From NCBI GenBank assembly GCA_003427395.1, contig BFEA01000278.1, positions 2,092,930-2,118,113 of the forward strand: a stretch of 25,184 nt of DNA, in the 5' to 3' direction. How positions within the stretch are numbered: position 1 is the stretch's first letter; every line of letters starts with the position of its first letter. Below, piece after piece: positions 1-9,160 of this stretch. The notes under the pieces are model-generated. The model saw only the letters and a list, made by a program, of their open reading frames with translations. It was not told the DNA's origin and searched no databases. Made by a program: the position numbers and the translations under genes. The DNA comes from Chara braunii (Eukaryota > Streptophyta > Charophyceae > Charales > Characeae).

Positions 1-48
<48 letters not shown>

Positions 49-60
49 GAGAGGGGGGGG
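1..60. repeat. GA/G-rich simple repeat
   Basis: Uninterrupted (GA)n dinucleotide tract for about 44 bases, then G-rich sequence. It lies at the window edge, so its true length is unknown. It precedes the purine-rich leader of element A. The LTR of element C also carries a TC/CTT tract next to the same 16-nt hairpin, so the tract may belong to an LTR. Confidence 0.9.
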
Positions 61-924
61 GAGAAAACTGTGCGCAAGCACAAAAGAGGGAGGCGGCCAT
101 AGCCGCCGAACTTGGAGGCAAGGTTGAAGACGAAGGTTATGAAGAAGAGATGAGAAAGAAAGGAGGAAGGAGAGAGAAAGGAGAACGAAAGAGAAGAAGC
201 CATAGCCAAGGTCGGAAGAGAAGAAGGTTGATGAGAGAGAAGGTCGGTGGCCATAGTCGGGAGGTCCAAGGTTGACCGAAAACGAAGCTGACCAAGACCG
301 TTGACCAAAGAGGTTGACCAAGTTATTGACCAATTTGGAGCGGGGTATAATCTCTCCAAGCCTTGGCCTATTCCCGTACCCGGTGGATGTGCACACAACC
401 TTGGTACTTGCTGAGTGTCTGTCTGTCTCTTCGTTTTGCATCGAGTCACTTTTGTCCAGGTCGATAGGACTCTGTGAATGTGGTCATAGAGCTGCGAGCC
501 CAAACCAACACGGGACTTGGTAACGCTAAAGGCCGCGTCTGACGACTGACACGTCTGGGGACAAGACCCCCAAGGACAGGTAATGATTGGCGGGCTGCTC
601 AGTGTGCGTGGTAGGCTCGAACTCCGAGCTTTGGTCTGTGAGTCCAACTATCTAAGTCTTGAGAGGACTGTGCTGATCAAGTCGTTCTAGTTGTGACGTT
701 AAAGGATTTCTGAGGAGTTAGGGGGATCTCCTTAAATGCCTCCTGATCAGCAGTAGAGTTCTGTAGTGACAACCTTATAGTAGACTAGGCTAGAGACCAT
801 AGTTGACAGAGTTCTGATCCAGAGTGAAAGCCAGGTGGGTTTGATCGTGGGTGCGAGGAGCACTCGGATAGTGGAAAGTTTCGGTGACAGTGGTGGCGCA
901 AGCTTTCGACGAATGTGGTAACCT
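61..924 (+). other. Element A 5' leader or LTR remnant, no gene seen
   Basis: Purine-rich sequence to about 300, then mixed sequence. I find no convincing protein-coding signature. A perfect hairpin (GGCGGC, loop CATA, GCCGCC) sits at 92-107, and looser relatives of GGCCATAG occur near 197 and 247. The same 16 bases occur in both LTRs of element C, which suggests retroelement LTR or leader sequence. I could not place an LTR end or a primer-binding site for A. The call rests on position upstream of gag and on the shared hairpin. Confidence 0.45.
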
Positions 925-1269
925 GGCTTGAACAAAGTGGAACACTCTTTGGTCCTTGAAGAGTCAGTCAGTCAGTGTGTGTATAAGTCTAAGTGGTGAG
1001 GAGTGGAACTGTCATTGGGTTGTGCACCTCTCATCATGGATGACTATCCAATGTATTCCTTGCTCGTGGGGTTCTCCTTGCGGGGAAGCCTCTGTCAATG
1101 GCTTGAACAAAGTGGAACACTCTTTGGTCCTTAAAGAGTCAGTCAGTCAATGTGTGTATAAGTCTAAGTGGTGAGGAGTGGAACCGTCACTGGGTTGTGC
1201 ACCTCTCATCATGGATGACTATCCGATGTATTCTTTGCTCGTGGGGTTCTCCTTGCGGGGAACCCTCTG
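925..1269 (+). repeat. 175-bp tandem duplication in A leader
   Basis: The block starting GGCTTGAACAAAGTGGAACA at 925 recurs at 1100, a period of 175 bp, with only a few mismatches up to about 1269. It contains a short GTCAGTCAGTCA run. Both copies lie just upstream of the gag remnant and are not convincingly coding. High identity between copies suggests that the duplication is younger than the decay of the surrounding element. Confidence 0.85.
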
Positions 1270-1276
1270 GCCAAGT

Positions 1277-1775
1277 TAAGGGCAATGATAGTCTCATCCT
1301 TACTATGGAAGAGGGTGGCCTGGAAGAGGTCCCTTATAGCGACATAGAGTGGGGCCTTGATGATCTAGACAGTAGTGCGGGCCAGGGGAGTACCTACGCT
1401 GCTGTAGCGGCCAGAGGGAGGTTGCAAGGAGATGGAAGGGGCCAAGGCCGAGGTGGCCAGGCCTCTGGCGGTCGAGGACAGGGCGGCCAGGGGGTTGGCG
1501 GCAGAGGAAACCGCCAAGCGAGAGACAAGGGTCAAGGTCCCCCGTCAAACCGTTCTTGTTCTGAGTGATCACCTCCCAAAGGGGGTGGTTGGCACCCTAG
1601 TCGGCTCGAGGGCCGACCCTGGGAAACGTTGGGCATTAAACAAACTGATTGGCAGAACATGATAGACAGATTCCAATGTATGTTCCGCGGTGATCCCAGG
1701 CATATCATCAAATTTTGTCCATACATAGGTGTCCGGCGAGCTGCTGCTGAGACAACAAAAGGCAACCGCCGGTAA
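1277..1775 (+). pseudogene. gag: Element A gag remnant (nucleocapsid end)
   Basis: Only the C-terminal end of a Ty3/gypsy Gag remains; the capsid part is missing. The frame first reads an acidic stretch, then a Gly/Arg/Gln-rich basic segment (about 1380-1545) typical of nucleic-acid-binding nucleocapsid. A decayed zinc knuckle follows at 1677-1718. Its first Cys, the His and the last Cys keep CX2CX4HX4C spacing, but the second Cys is Arg. A TGA at 1566-1568 interrupts the same frame before the knuckle, and TAA at 1773-1775 ends it. Loss of capsid suggests an internal deletion next to the 175-bp duplication. The family role is packaging of element RNA in virus-like particles; this copy cannot do that. 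Confidence 0.75.
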
Positions 1776-1850
1776 GGGTAGCAACTGTCCTTACCTCTAG
1801 ACTACGTGGAGATGAGTGCGCGTGCCTGATAGAAACTCACACTCCACGTA
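1771..1850 (+). other. Two hairpins after A gag
   Basis: GGTAAGG (1771-1777) pairs perfectly with CCTTACC (1789-1795) across an 11-nt loop. TACGTGGAG (1803-1811) pairs perfectly with CTCCACGTA (1842-1850). They follow the gag remnant, where B and C carry frameshift stem-loops, but no slippery heptamer survives here. Confidence 0.5.
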
Positions 1851-1951
1851 TGTCTATGGCAGAGGTTGCTGGACATCGTCTAGTCAGCTGTCCAGAGGCT
1901 GCTTGTGTTAGAGTCTCTCTAGGAGCTTCCCTCATAGGCCTGGTATAAGAA

Positions 1952-2807
1952 TTGAAGGAGAGAATGTCGACCTGGGCCAAGATGAAGAAAGGGCTATTGA
2001 TAGCAGATGTAGAGATTTTTAGAGCTAGAGTAGGGGCCCTTATAGACAGTGGGGCCACGCGTAGCTATATTAGTCGCAAAGCGCTGAAGAAGTCAAAGCT
2101 TGGCATTAAAGTCCAAAAACTCGAAGGACCGCACAATGCGGATCGAGGATTATGTCGAGGGAGTCCAAACATGTTTCTGCCTAGAGGTAGATGGGAAGGT
2201 AGAGGGAGTTCTCCATTCCTTGACTCTCCTCGTTGAAGATGATCTCCTGTTTGATATGGTGTTAGGAATGGATTGGGGAGAGGCGGCAAGAGCCACACTG
2301 CACTTGTGAGAGCAGGAGTGTAGGCTTCCTTGTCCTTCAGGTGGTGTCAAGAGGGCCCGCCTGTTCCATGTGTCAGGAGTAGATAACCCCGTAGCACATT
2401 GTTGTCTTAGTGCCCCTGCGTTCAAAAAATTAGTTAAAAAGGAGAAGCTAGAAGATCAGGTCTTTGTAGCCTATATTAGGCCAATTACCGAGCTTAAGAA
2501 AGAGGAAGCAGCCAACCCCACTATTGCCAAGCTGCTGGAAGAGTATGCAGACTTGTCAGAGGCTCCTTAAGGAGTAGTATCGCGTCCCATCTAGCATCGC
2601 ATTGAGATAGAGCCTGGTTGTAAGACTCTCAAAGGAGCAGTCTATAGGATGTCTCCTAAAGAGTTAGAGGAGCTGCGCAAGCAGTTAGACGAGCTCCTTG
2701 AGAAGGGTTGGATTAGGCCCAGTTCGTCTCCATTTGGAGCATCTGTTCAATTTGTCCTCAAGAAAGAGGGAGAGTTTAGAATGCGCATTGACTCACTCGC
2801 GGTTAAC
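1952..2807 (+). pseudogene. pol: Element A pol: protease and RT N-terminus
   Basis: A retropepsin active-site motif, LIDSGATRSYIS, lies near 2040-2075 and is the aspartic protease that would cut Gag-Pol. A frame change near 2100 precedes the second protease motif (MVLGMDW, near 2255-2275). The RT fingers follow: MSPKELEELRKQLDELLEKG, then a WIRPSSSPFGA motif and FRMRID, ending near 2800. TAA at 2568-2570 and a TAG near 2592 break the frame between protease and RT. At 2808 the RT is cut by a foldback repeat block. The protease frame is -1 relative to the gag knuckle frame, as in B and C, but decay here is too heavy to rely on that. Confidence 0.85.
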
Positions 2808-3471
2808 GACCACCTGAAATTTCAAAATGAAAAATTCTAAAGTGGTCTGAAACCGCTGAAATAGCCCGAAGACACTTCAGGTCATTTCAGAAGTTTCGGG
2901 TGTTTTGCAGGACAAGTTTTATGTTTTTTTTGTTTGTTTTTTTTTTGCCTGTTTTTTCAGCCACTTCAGGTCATTTCAGGAATTTCAGGTGGGGATCTGA
3001 AACCACTGAAGTGGCTGAAGCTTCTGAATGGGGTTTCAGGTACCCCCATCCAAATGGTTGGATGGGGGTACCTGAAACCCCTTTCAGAAGCTTCAGCCAC
3101 TTTAGGACATTTCAGGAATTTCAGGTGGGGACCTGAAACCGCTGAAGTGGCTGAAGCTTCTGAAAGGGGTTTCAGGTACCCCCATCCAAATAGTTGGATG
3201 GGGTTACCTGAAACCCCTTTCAGAAGCTTCAGCCACTTCAGGTCATTTCATGAATTTTAGGTGGGGACCTGAAACCGCTGAAGTGGCTGAAACTTCTGAA
3301 AGGGGTTTCAGGTACCCCCATCCCACCATTTGCAATGGATCAAGTTGAAGTGGCTGAACTGCCTGAAGGCGGTTTCAAACAACCCCATATATAGATCCAC
3401 ACACAATCCGAAAGTGTAGTAACCTAAAGTGGTTGAACTGCCTGAAAGGAGACCTGAAAATATATGCACCC
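2808..3471. repeat. Foldback tandem repeat block inserted in A RT
   Basis: A 136-bp unit (markers at 2988, 3124 and 3260) repeats about two and a half times. Each full unit carries a near-perfect palindrome of about 95-100 bp (3009-3102 and 3142-3241), and a half arm lies near 3278-3321. CTGAAGTGG and CCACTTCAG motifs recur throughout. The block replaces part of the RT gene and is flanked by GTTAAC at 2802-2807 and 3472-3477, a possible 6-bp target duplication. No transposase is visible. It could be a foldback or MITE-like element, or a satellite expanded after insertion. About 14 RT codons seem to be missing at the junction. Confidence 0.8.
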
Positions 3472-3608
3472 GTTAACCATCTCTCAGATCGGGTGCAGGG
3501 CTGCAAATACTTTACGAAGATAGACATGAAGTGAGGGTACCATCAGATTGAAGTCCGCCCTGATGACCAGTATAAGATGGCGTTCATATGGGCATCTCGA
3601 GTTTATAA
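3472..3608 (+). pseudogene. pol: Element A RT segment between two insertions
   Basis: A short RT palm segment between the foldback block and the hAT-like element. It reads VQGCKYFTKIDMK, a TGA at 3532-3534, then GYHQIEVRPDDQYK, and after a frame change YGHLEFI. This matches the RT region around the first catalytic Asp (the D in KIDMK). It continues on the far side of the next insertion. Confidence 0.8.
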
Positions 3609-4056
3609 CTAGGCTGTTTTTCTGGGCGCCCGGGCATCCAACTTATGCTCGGGTACACCCGGGTACCCGGCCGGGCATGACCCCCGAGCAGGGTTCCGGG
3701 CAGCCCCAGCGCCAAAAAAAAAAAAAAAAAAAAATTCAAAAAATTCTGAAAAAAAATATGTTGTGTAGAATTGCAATACAAACGACTTTTGGCTGAGGGT
3801 CACATTAAAATTCTTCACAGAATAAGAGATAACAAAGAAAATAACGGAATCACACTAAGGCACCCCCTTTTAATCCCCTTTAGCCTCTTTCAAACCAATT
3901 TATACCCCTCTCACCCCCCTTTGGCAGCCAATTCACAAAAACAAAAATGAGCCCGGATTTGGGGTCGTCTAGTAGAGCACAAAAATTTGGCACGCTCGGG
4001 TACCCCGGGCATCAGACCCCCCGGGCAGGACCGGCCGGGCGTGAGAATCTTCCTAG
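3609..4056. mobile_element. hAT-like non-autonomous DNA transposon in A RT
   Basis: A 448-bp insertion flanked by GTTTATAA (3601-3608) and GTTTATAG (4057-4064), an 8-bp target duplication with one mismatch. It starts CTAGG and ends CCTAG, with looser inverted similarity further in. Both ends are rich in repeated CGGGTACCCGGG and GCCCGGGC motifs, a common style of subterminal repeat in hAT elements. The interior has a poly(A) run near 3714-3734 and AT-rich sequence, with no transposase. RT coding resumes exactly at the duplicated site. An 8-bp duplication supports hAT; other superfamilies are not excluded. Confidence 0.7.
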
Positions 4057-4923
4057 GTTTATAGTGATGCGTTTTGGGCTAATCAATGCACCGACCACTT
4101 TTCAGCGTTGTATGAATGACTTGTTTAGGCCGTGGTTAGACAAATTTGTAGTAGTATATTTAGATGATATCTTAGTCTTTAGTAAGACCCTCCACGAGCA
4201 TGAGGCTCATCTGAGGCAGATCTTGGAAAAGTTGCGCTAGGCAAACTTCAAGATCAATGCAAAGAAGTGTGAATGGGCCAAGATCGAAATCTTGTACTTG
4301 GGCCATGTCTTAGATGGAGATGGTATAAAACCTGAGAACAACAAAATTGCAGCGATTATAGATTGGCCAACTCCTCGTACGTTGACATAATTATGATAGT
4401 TCCTAGGATTGGCCAACTACTATAGAAAATTTGTGATAAACTTTTCTGCTATCGTTGCTCCCCTTCCCAAACTACTAAAGAAAGAAGCAATCTGGAAATG
4501 GGACCAAGACTGCACCTCGTCCCTAAAGAAGTTAAAGCGGGCCTTGGTAGAGTATCCCGCCTCAAGGTAGCTGATCCATCCTTACCGTTTGTCGTCACTA
4601 CAAATGCGAGTCAGTATGGCATTGGTGTCGTATTGCAGCAGGATGATGGCAATGTTTACAGACCTGTAGAGTTCATGTTTGCTAGGTTAGCAGCCTCAAC
4701 TTACGAGAGGGAACTCTACGCTCTCAGGCATCACTCGAGACACTACTTGCTTGGGGGACACTTCAAAGTTTACTCAGACCACGAGACACTCAGGTGGCTG
4801 AAAACGCAAGCCAAGATGACACCTAAGCTTACTAGGTGGGCTGTAGAGATAGATCAATTCGACTTTGAGCTCAAACCCGTCAAAGGAAAGTATAATGTGG
4901 TAGCAGATGCTCTGAGTAGAAGA
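4057..4923 (+). pseudogene. pol: Element A pol: RT palm to RNase H
   Basis: RT resumes with FIVMRFGLINAPTTFQ and the catalytic YLDDILVF motif near 4158-4182, then the thumb/connection motif FLGLANYYRKFV (near 4400-4434). RNase H follows, with VVTTNASQYGIGVVLQQDD, where Asn replaces the usual first catalytic Asp of TTDAS. Further RNase H motifs are YERELYAL, YSDHETLRWL and VADALSRR. TAG at 4238-4240, a cluster TAA/TGA/TAG near 4388-4400 and an indel near 4560 break the frame. The long open stretch from 4498 covers RNase H and the start of integrase. Confidence 0.9.
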
Positions 4924-6438
4924 GCCGACTACTTTGGAGCTATAGTTCACTATCTAGACATAGGGACAAACCTGCAGCAAAGAGTTAAAGATGCGTATGC
5001 CAAGGACCCTATCTACAGCGACCATCAAAAGAAAGTAAGGGAGGCTCGAGATAGTGAACCTAATTATCGCACCACGAACGGGTTACTGTTTGAGAAGACA
5101 AATGTCGTAGATAGGCAACACATTCCCAGTAGTGAAGAGATCCAGAGTCTAATCTTAGGGGAATGTCACGATGCAGAAGGGCACTTCGGCTGGCAAAAGA
5201 CATTAGCCAACCTGACACGTGCTTACACATGGCCTGACATGAAAGTTGGGTGTATAAAGTACGTTCGCAATTGTAAAGTGTGCCAACGAACAAAACTACG
5301 ACACGAGCCCCACTAGGTCTTCTCAGACCTTTGCCTATCCCTTCAGGACTCGAAGAGTTTGTGTCCATCGATTTTATGGATGTTGGGGTCAGGAGTAGGC
5401 ATGGCAACAACTAAGTCATGGTCATAGTAGACCGCTTTAGCAAATATGCAGTTTTTGTTCCTTTGCCTTCAGAGGCACGCACAAAGTAAGTTATAGAAAA
5501 GGTTTTTGATTCCTAGATAAGTGTACATGGTATTCCGTTATCCAAAGTTAGCGATAGGGATACACAATTTACTAGTCAACACTGGCGGGGACTTATGCGA
5601 GTCTATGGCTCAAAGTTGTTGATGTCATTAGGCCGTCATCCAGAGACTAACGACCAGACTGAGTAGATGAATAAGATCCTGCAGCAGATACTCAGGATGT
5701 ATATTAGACCAAATCAAATTAACTCGGATGAGGGGCTTCCTAAAGTAGCTAGCGCTTACAATAACAATGTTCATCTAGCTACTTGCCAGATTCCTAACGA
5801 ACTTCACAAGTCCTTTAGACCACGCAGGCCGTTTGAAGGATTGAACCGTGACCAAATACAGAGGTTGCCACCTGGAACTAGAGAATTTGCATTACAACAT
5901 GATAAGGAAATTGAGAGAGTGACCGACAATCGAATGATAGAGCAAGCTAACAATCATTGTCGGCCATCACAGTTCCAGGTTAGTCTGGGTAAAGTCAAAG
6001 GAGTTCGGCCCAGAAAAGAACATCTCACAAAAGTTTTTGTCTGCGTATAGGGGACCGTTGCCTGTCCTAGAAGTGAAAGGTGGAGAGGACGAACCTTCCT
6101 ACACTGTAGAAATTCCACCACACCTCCACACATACCCAGTTTTCCATGCATCTAAATTACCACCTTTTGTCACCAGTTAGCAGTTTCCGTCTCGTCGATC
6201 GATGATTCCGCCGGATATGGATGGCACATATGATATAGACCGCGTTGTGGAAGAGGATGTGTTTAGAACCTTAGGTAGGGGTCGTTCACAACAACAGTAT
6301 AAGCCTTAGGTTAGGTTCACTTACCAGGAACCTGAGGACGACCGATGGTTCACAAGAACCAAACTTTTAGAGACGGCTCCCGACATAGTCCATGCCTACG
6401 ATAGGGCAAGAAAGGGTAAAGGTCCTGTCTTGCACTGA
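4924..6438 (+). pseudogene. pol: Element A pol: integrase and chromodomain-like end
   Basis: The zinc-binding N-domain has ECHDAEGHFG followed by CKVCQRTK (HHCC). The core keeps Asp in VDFMDVG (near 5365-5385) and Asp in VSDRDTQF (near 5547-5570); the third acidic residue is present in HPETNDQTE but is followed at once by a stop (TAG near 5665). Other stops lie near 5413, 5487, 5514, 6178 and 6307. The C-terminal part has PSYTVEIPPHLHTYPVFHAS and then a decayed chromodomain-like module ending at TGA 6436-6438. In the family, the integrase joins cDNA to the chromosome and the chromodomain guides target choice. Neither can work here. Confidence 0.88.
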
Positions 6439-7861
6439 AGTACGGAGGACCTTGAATTTAGGCCGGCGGGAGTGAAACGGTTTTCACCTACAACGGCGAC
6501 AGATGCAGAAACCAGGGCTCGATCCCTGGACCTACTCTCCCTTACCCGTGTATAGTACCCGTTGACCTGTGTGTTTGAACCCACGATCTGTTTCCTGAAA
6601 GTTGTATGTTCGGCTACTATATATAGTGCGGTCGCGAGGTTTTGACCCGTAGACCTTAGATTAGGAAGTCATAGGGTTAGTATAGGTCGTATCTACTGCA
6701 GTTCCAAAAGGTCAAGTCCACGACCTTCTAAAAGCTTTAGAACTGGCTCTTCGTAGGTCTTAGAAGTCAGTCCGTGACTGAGTCAGCGAGGGGCAGTCCT
6801 AGCACAGTCAGCAAAGGGCAGTCCCAGTCCTACCTAGTCTGGTCTGCGGTACCTAGTCCCAGCGTACACTTTGTCTCGTCAACAAGTACCAGGTGGGACT
6901 GTGTACATCCCAGGCCCGGGGTCCAAGAGCAGACCAACGCCGTTCCGAAGTATAAATAAAGAGGCAGCGTCAAGTCATTGATTCATTCTGCCTGTGAGCC
7001 GTGCGGAAACGTTGTCGGAGCGTCTTGTGCTACGGAGGTCTGCAGGTGCCTGGGGAAGAAGAGGGCTAAGAGGAGGAAGATGTGGCCATATCCGCAAGCT
7101 AGCATAGGAGGGAGACGACAGCCATAACTGCCACATAGGATAGAGTAGGGAGTGTGTGTGTGTAGAGTGTGGGAGTGTGTGGGACATTCAGGGTGATCCG
7201 AGTGTATGTGTGTGTACGAATAAGTTGCTGGTGGATACAGTTGATCTGGTGGGGATCATTGTTTGGTGCTGCGCGCCATAGTCATCAAGACAAATTTCAG
7301 TTTGAGCTCTGTTCCTGGCCACATTTATCTTTGAGCTTTTTGTGGGGGCTATGCCCTAAGTTTGTTCGTCATCTGTTTGCATGCACTCTCAAGCGAGTTC
7401 GAGTCAAGTTTGATTGCAAACTTGCAAAGCCATTGATACTGCTTATTTCCACAACTAACACCCCAAAGTGTTGTGGAAGCCATGTGCTCCTTCCATCAAG
7501 CTCTGGTCGATCTAGAAGTACAGGCAATGTACATCTATACGAACGGGAAAAAATACCATGTACAATAGGACTCCGACAATAGCTAAAATCATAATTACAC
7601 TGTTTTGATTTTTTTTTTGATCGAAAACACACCTGTCTTCTCCTCGTATGGGGGACAAGTTGTATTTACTACCCTATTTTCTTCTCTCAATACTATGTCA
7701 ACCTCACACTAGCTATCTGCCTCCCTACATCATCCACTTGTGTATTTAGTACGGGGACTTACCTTATCTTTACCTACCCACCCTCTAGACCTGCACGGGG
7801 CACGACAACCCAACCAGCAAGGAACCCAACTCCACTTAGATGGACATTTACAGGGCATAGG
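6439..7861 (+). other. Probable A 3' LTR and flank, no gene recognised
   Basis: No coding signature found, although short open frames exist on both strands. Near-identical 23-bp direct repeats (AGTCAGC, then a GGGCAGTCC core) lie at about 6780-6830. A TATA-like box occurs at 6951, and GT-rich runs at 7150-7215. GGCCATA-like words near 7083 and 7121 echo those in the A leader. These fit U3 and R regions of a 3' LTR, but no matching 5' copy could be aligned. 7200-7861 is unassigned. Confidence 0.4.
6951..6957 (+). promoter_or_regulatory. TATA-like box in putative A 3' LTR
   Basis: TATAAATA is followed by A-rich sequence and then more GC-balanced DNA. Position about 510 bp after the pol stop suits a U3/R boundary. 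No transcription start is visible from sequence alone. Confidence 0.4.
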
Positions 7862-8140
7862 TGTTATGATTCTGGTTGTTCGTTGCCTGAAGGCCAACAC
7901 TCACACACATAGACTTCCGGACATGCCCATACATATACAAAAGGAAGAAGAGAGGATAGGAGTATCACACCGCACAGGGAGAGATAAACACAGCAGAAGA
8001 CTTGACCATGCTGTATGATAGGGTACACTGAATGTGCAATTCACCCCACTCAATCCTCACAACCAGTCATAAAGGAAAGCCGAGAAGATCACATCCATGA
8101 AACAATGAAACGATGATAGTCCAAATATAATATCACACTG

Positions 8141-8146
8141 TTTATT
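8141..8146 (-). promoter_or_regulatory. Candidate poly(A) signal in B 3' LTR
   Basis: AATAAA on the minus strand, conserved in the other LTR copy at 16047-16052. Its place in the half of the LTR near the primer-site end suits an R/U5 polyadenylation signal. Confidence 0.45.
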
Positions 8147-8270
8147 AAACTCAGAGTCTCGAATTGTCAGGATAACTTCAGTACCACAGTGCGCTGCTAA
8201 AAAATGAGCAGCGCTTCACTCCCCAACCCTGAATAACACCCGTGACACCCCCTGAGCCCCTGAAACATCA

Positions 8271-8430
8271 AGCGCCACCCAAATACAGCCTCCTGGGGGC
8301 AGCGCCACCCTGAAACAGGCCTCTGAGGCCAATCGCCACGCAGAGGATGAAGAAGAAGACCATCGCCACAATATCTGATGATGACGAAGTGTCGGAAGAC
8401 TTCCCGGGTGGCAGTCTGCAGCAGCGCCAC
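8271..8430 (-). promoter_or_regulatory. Periodic CGCCAC array in B 3' LTR
   Basis: CGCCAC begins at 8273, 8303, 8334, 8364 and 8425, usually preceded by AG or AT. Steps are 30, 31, 30 and 61 bp, close to whole multiples of three DNA helical turns. On the element strand the word is GTGGCG. It may be a set of protein-binding sites on one helix face in U3; this is inference. Confidence 0.45.
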
Positions 8431-9130
8431 CAAACCCTGACAAGATGACCTCTGAGGAGAAGCTGCAGCTATGGCTGCAGCGCCCTAACCCTGGAACCCC
8501 ACTCCGGAGGAGGGTCCAACAGGGCACCAACTCACTCGCCTCCTAGCAGACTCCAGATAGCTCGAACCTCTGAACAGCCCCGCGTGCTCTCAGAGGACAG
8601 CGTCAGCCCCAGCTATGGATGATGCTCCGAAGGTCTAGCTATGGCCGTTTCCCTCAACGCCGAGCCATCACCACTTCCAGTTCATGCGTTGTGCAGCAGC
8701 GATGTACATGGTAGCAACCGCCAAAAGGCCTTGAACCGATGTGCCCATCCTATCTATACACTACCGCTAGCCTAGACTCGACCTAGACCGGACTGACCGA
8801 CCGACCGGTACTGTATCTGTTTCGGCCTCTCGGCCTCTGCCGGACCCGGCTATAGGCTATAAGACCGTCTATTCAAAATAGTCTCATAGGGCCTGTTTGC
8901 TCTAGGGGTATCCCGGGCCTGCTATCCGCAGTTAGGATAGTTGTAGGGAATCAGGTTAGTACCGGGCCTGTATTTTCCCGGATTTGCAGATATGTCCTTC
9001 ACGAATTACCCTCACAGGTAGGTCTCTCGGTTAGCCCTCAGCCAAACAAAATTACAAATCTGTCTACCTATGGTACAGCCTCGACAGAGAGAGGCTACAA
9101 GCGTCCAAAAATCAGCAAGTCATTGCAGAC

Positions 9131-9144
9131 TTACCCTCCCCCGG
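9131..9144 (-). promoter_or_regulatory. Element B polypurine tract
   Basis: On the minus strand the sequence CCGGGGGAGGGTAA lies 17 bases after the pol stop (9161-9163). Ty3/gypsy elements prime plus-strand DNA synthesis from such a tract, placed directly before the 3' LTR. The first TG after it gives the LTR start near 9128. Confidence 0.7.
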
Positions 9145-9160
9145 AGCGAGGACCTCCGAG

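Larger units (their letters stand above)
1..6970 (+). mobile_element. Element A, decayed Ty3/gypsy chromovirus-like retrotransposon
   Basis: The order gag remnant, protease, RT, RNase H, integrase, chromodomain-like end is that of Ty3/gypsy elements, which copy themselves through an RNA intermediate and insert by integrase. Ends are approximate. The 5' side runs off the window, and the 3' LTR is inferred only from a TATA-like box at 6951 and position after the pol stop at 6438. Many stops and indels, a lost capsid region and two insertions inside RT make it non-functional and apparently the oldest of the three elements. No flanking target duplication could be assigned. Confidence 0.75.
7862..9128 (-). 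repeat. Element B 3' LTR (left copy)
   Basis: Starts TGTTATGATTCT at 7862 on the plus strand, matching 15769 onward. Strong identity to the right copy holds to about 8722, then fails abruptly. The boundary at 9128 is inferred from the polypurine tract next to it, so 8723-9128 is LTR only by position. Contents: AATAAA signal on the minus strand (8141-8146), a hairpin at 8191-8214, and a ~30-bp periodic CGCCAC array at 8271-8430. A 9-bp indel relative to the right copy lies near 8530. The plus-strand side at 7857-7861 (ATAGG) would be a target duplication, but its partner is not in the window. Confidence 0.75.

Noticed and set aside
1303-1572. Minus-strand frame across the A gag remnant
   Set aside because: It is the complement of the Gly/Arg-rich nucleocapsid segment; low-complexity sequence stays open on both strands.
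2960-3340. CRISPR-like array
   Set aside because: Units are 136 bp with long internal palindromes and no unique spacers. This is a foldback tandem repeat in a eukaryotic retroelement.
7169-7632. Overlapping open frames on both strands as a possible gene
   Set aside because: No domain, motif or start context is recognisable. Frames this short arise by chance, and the region looks like LTR or flank.
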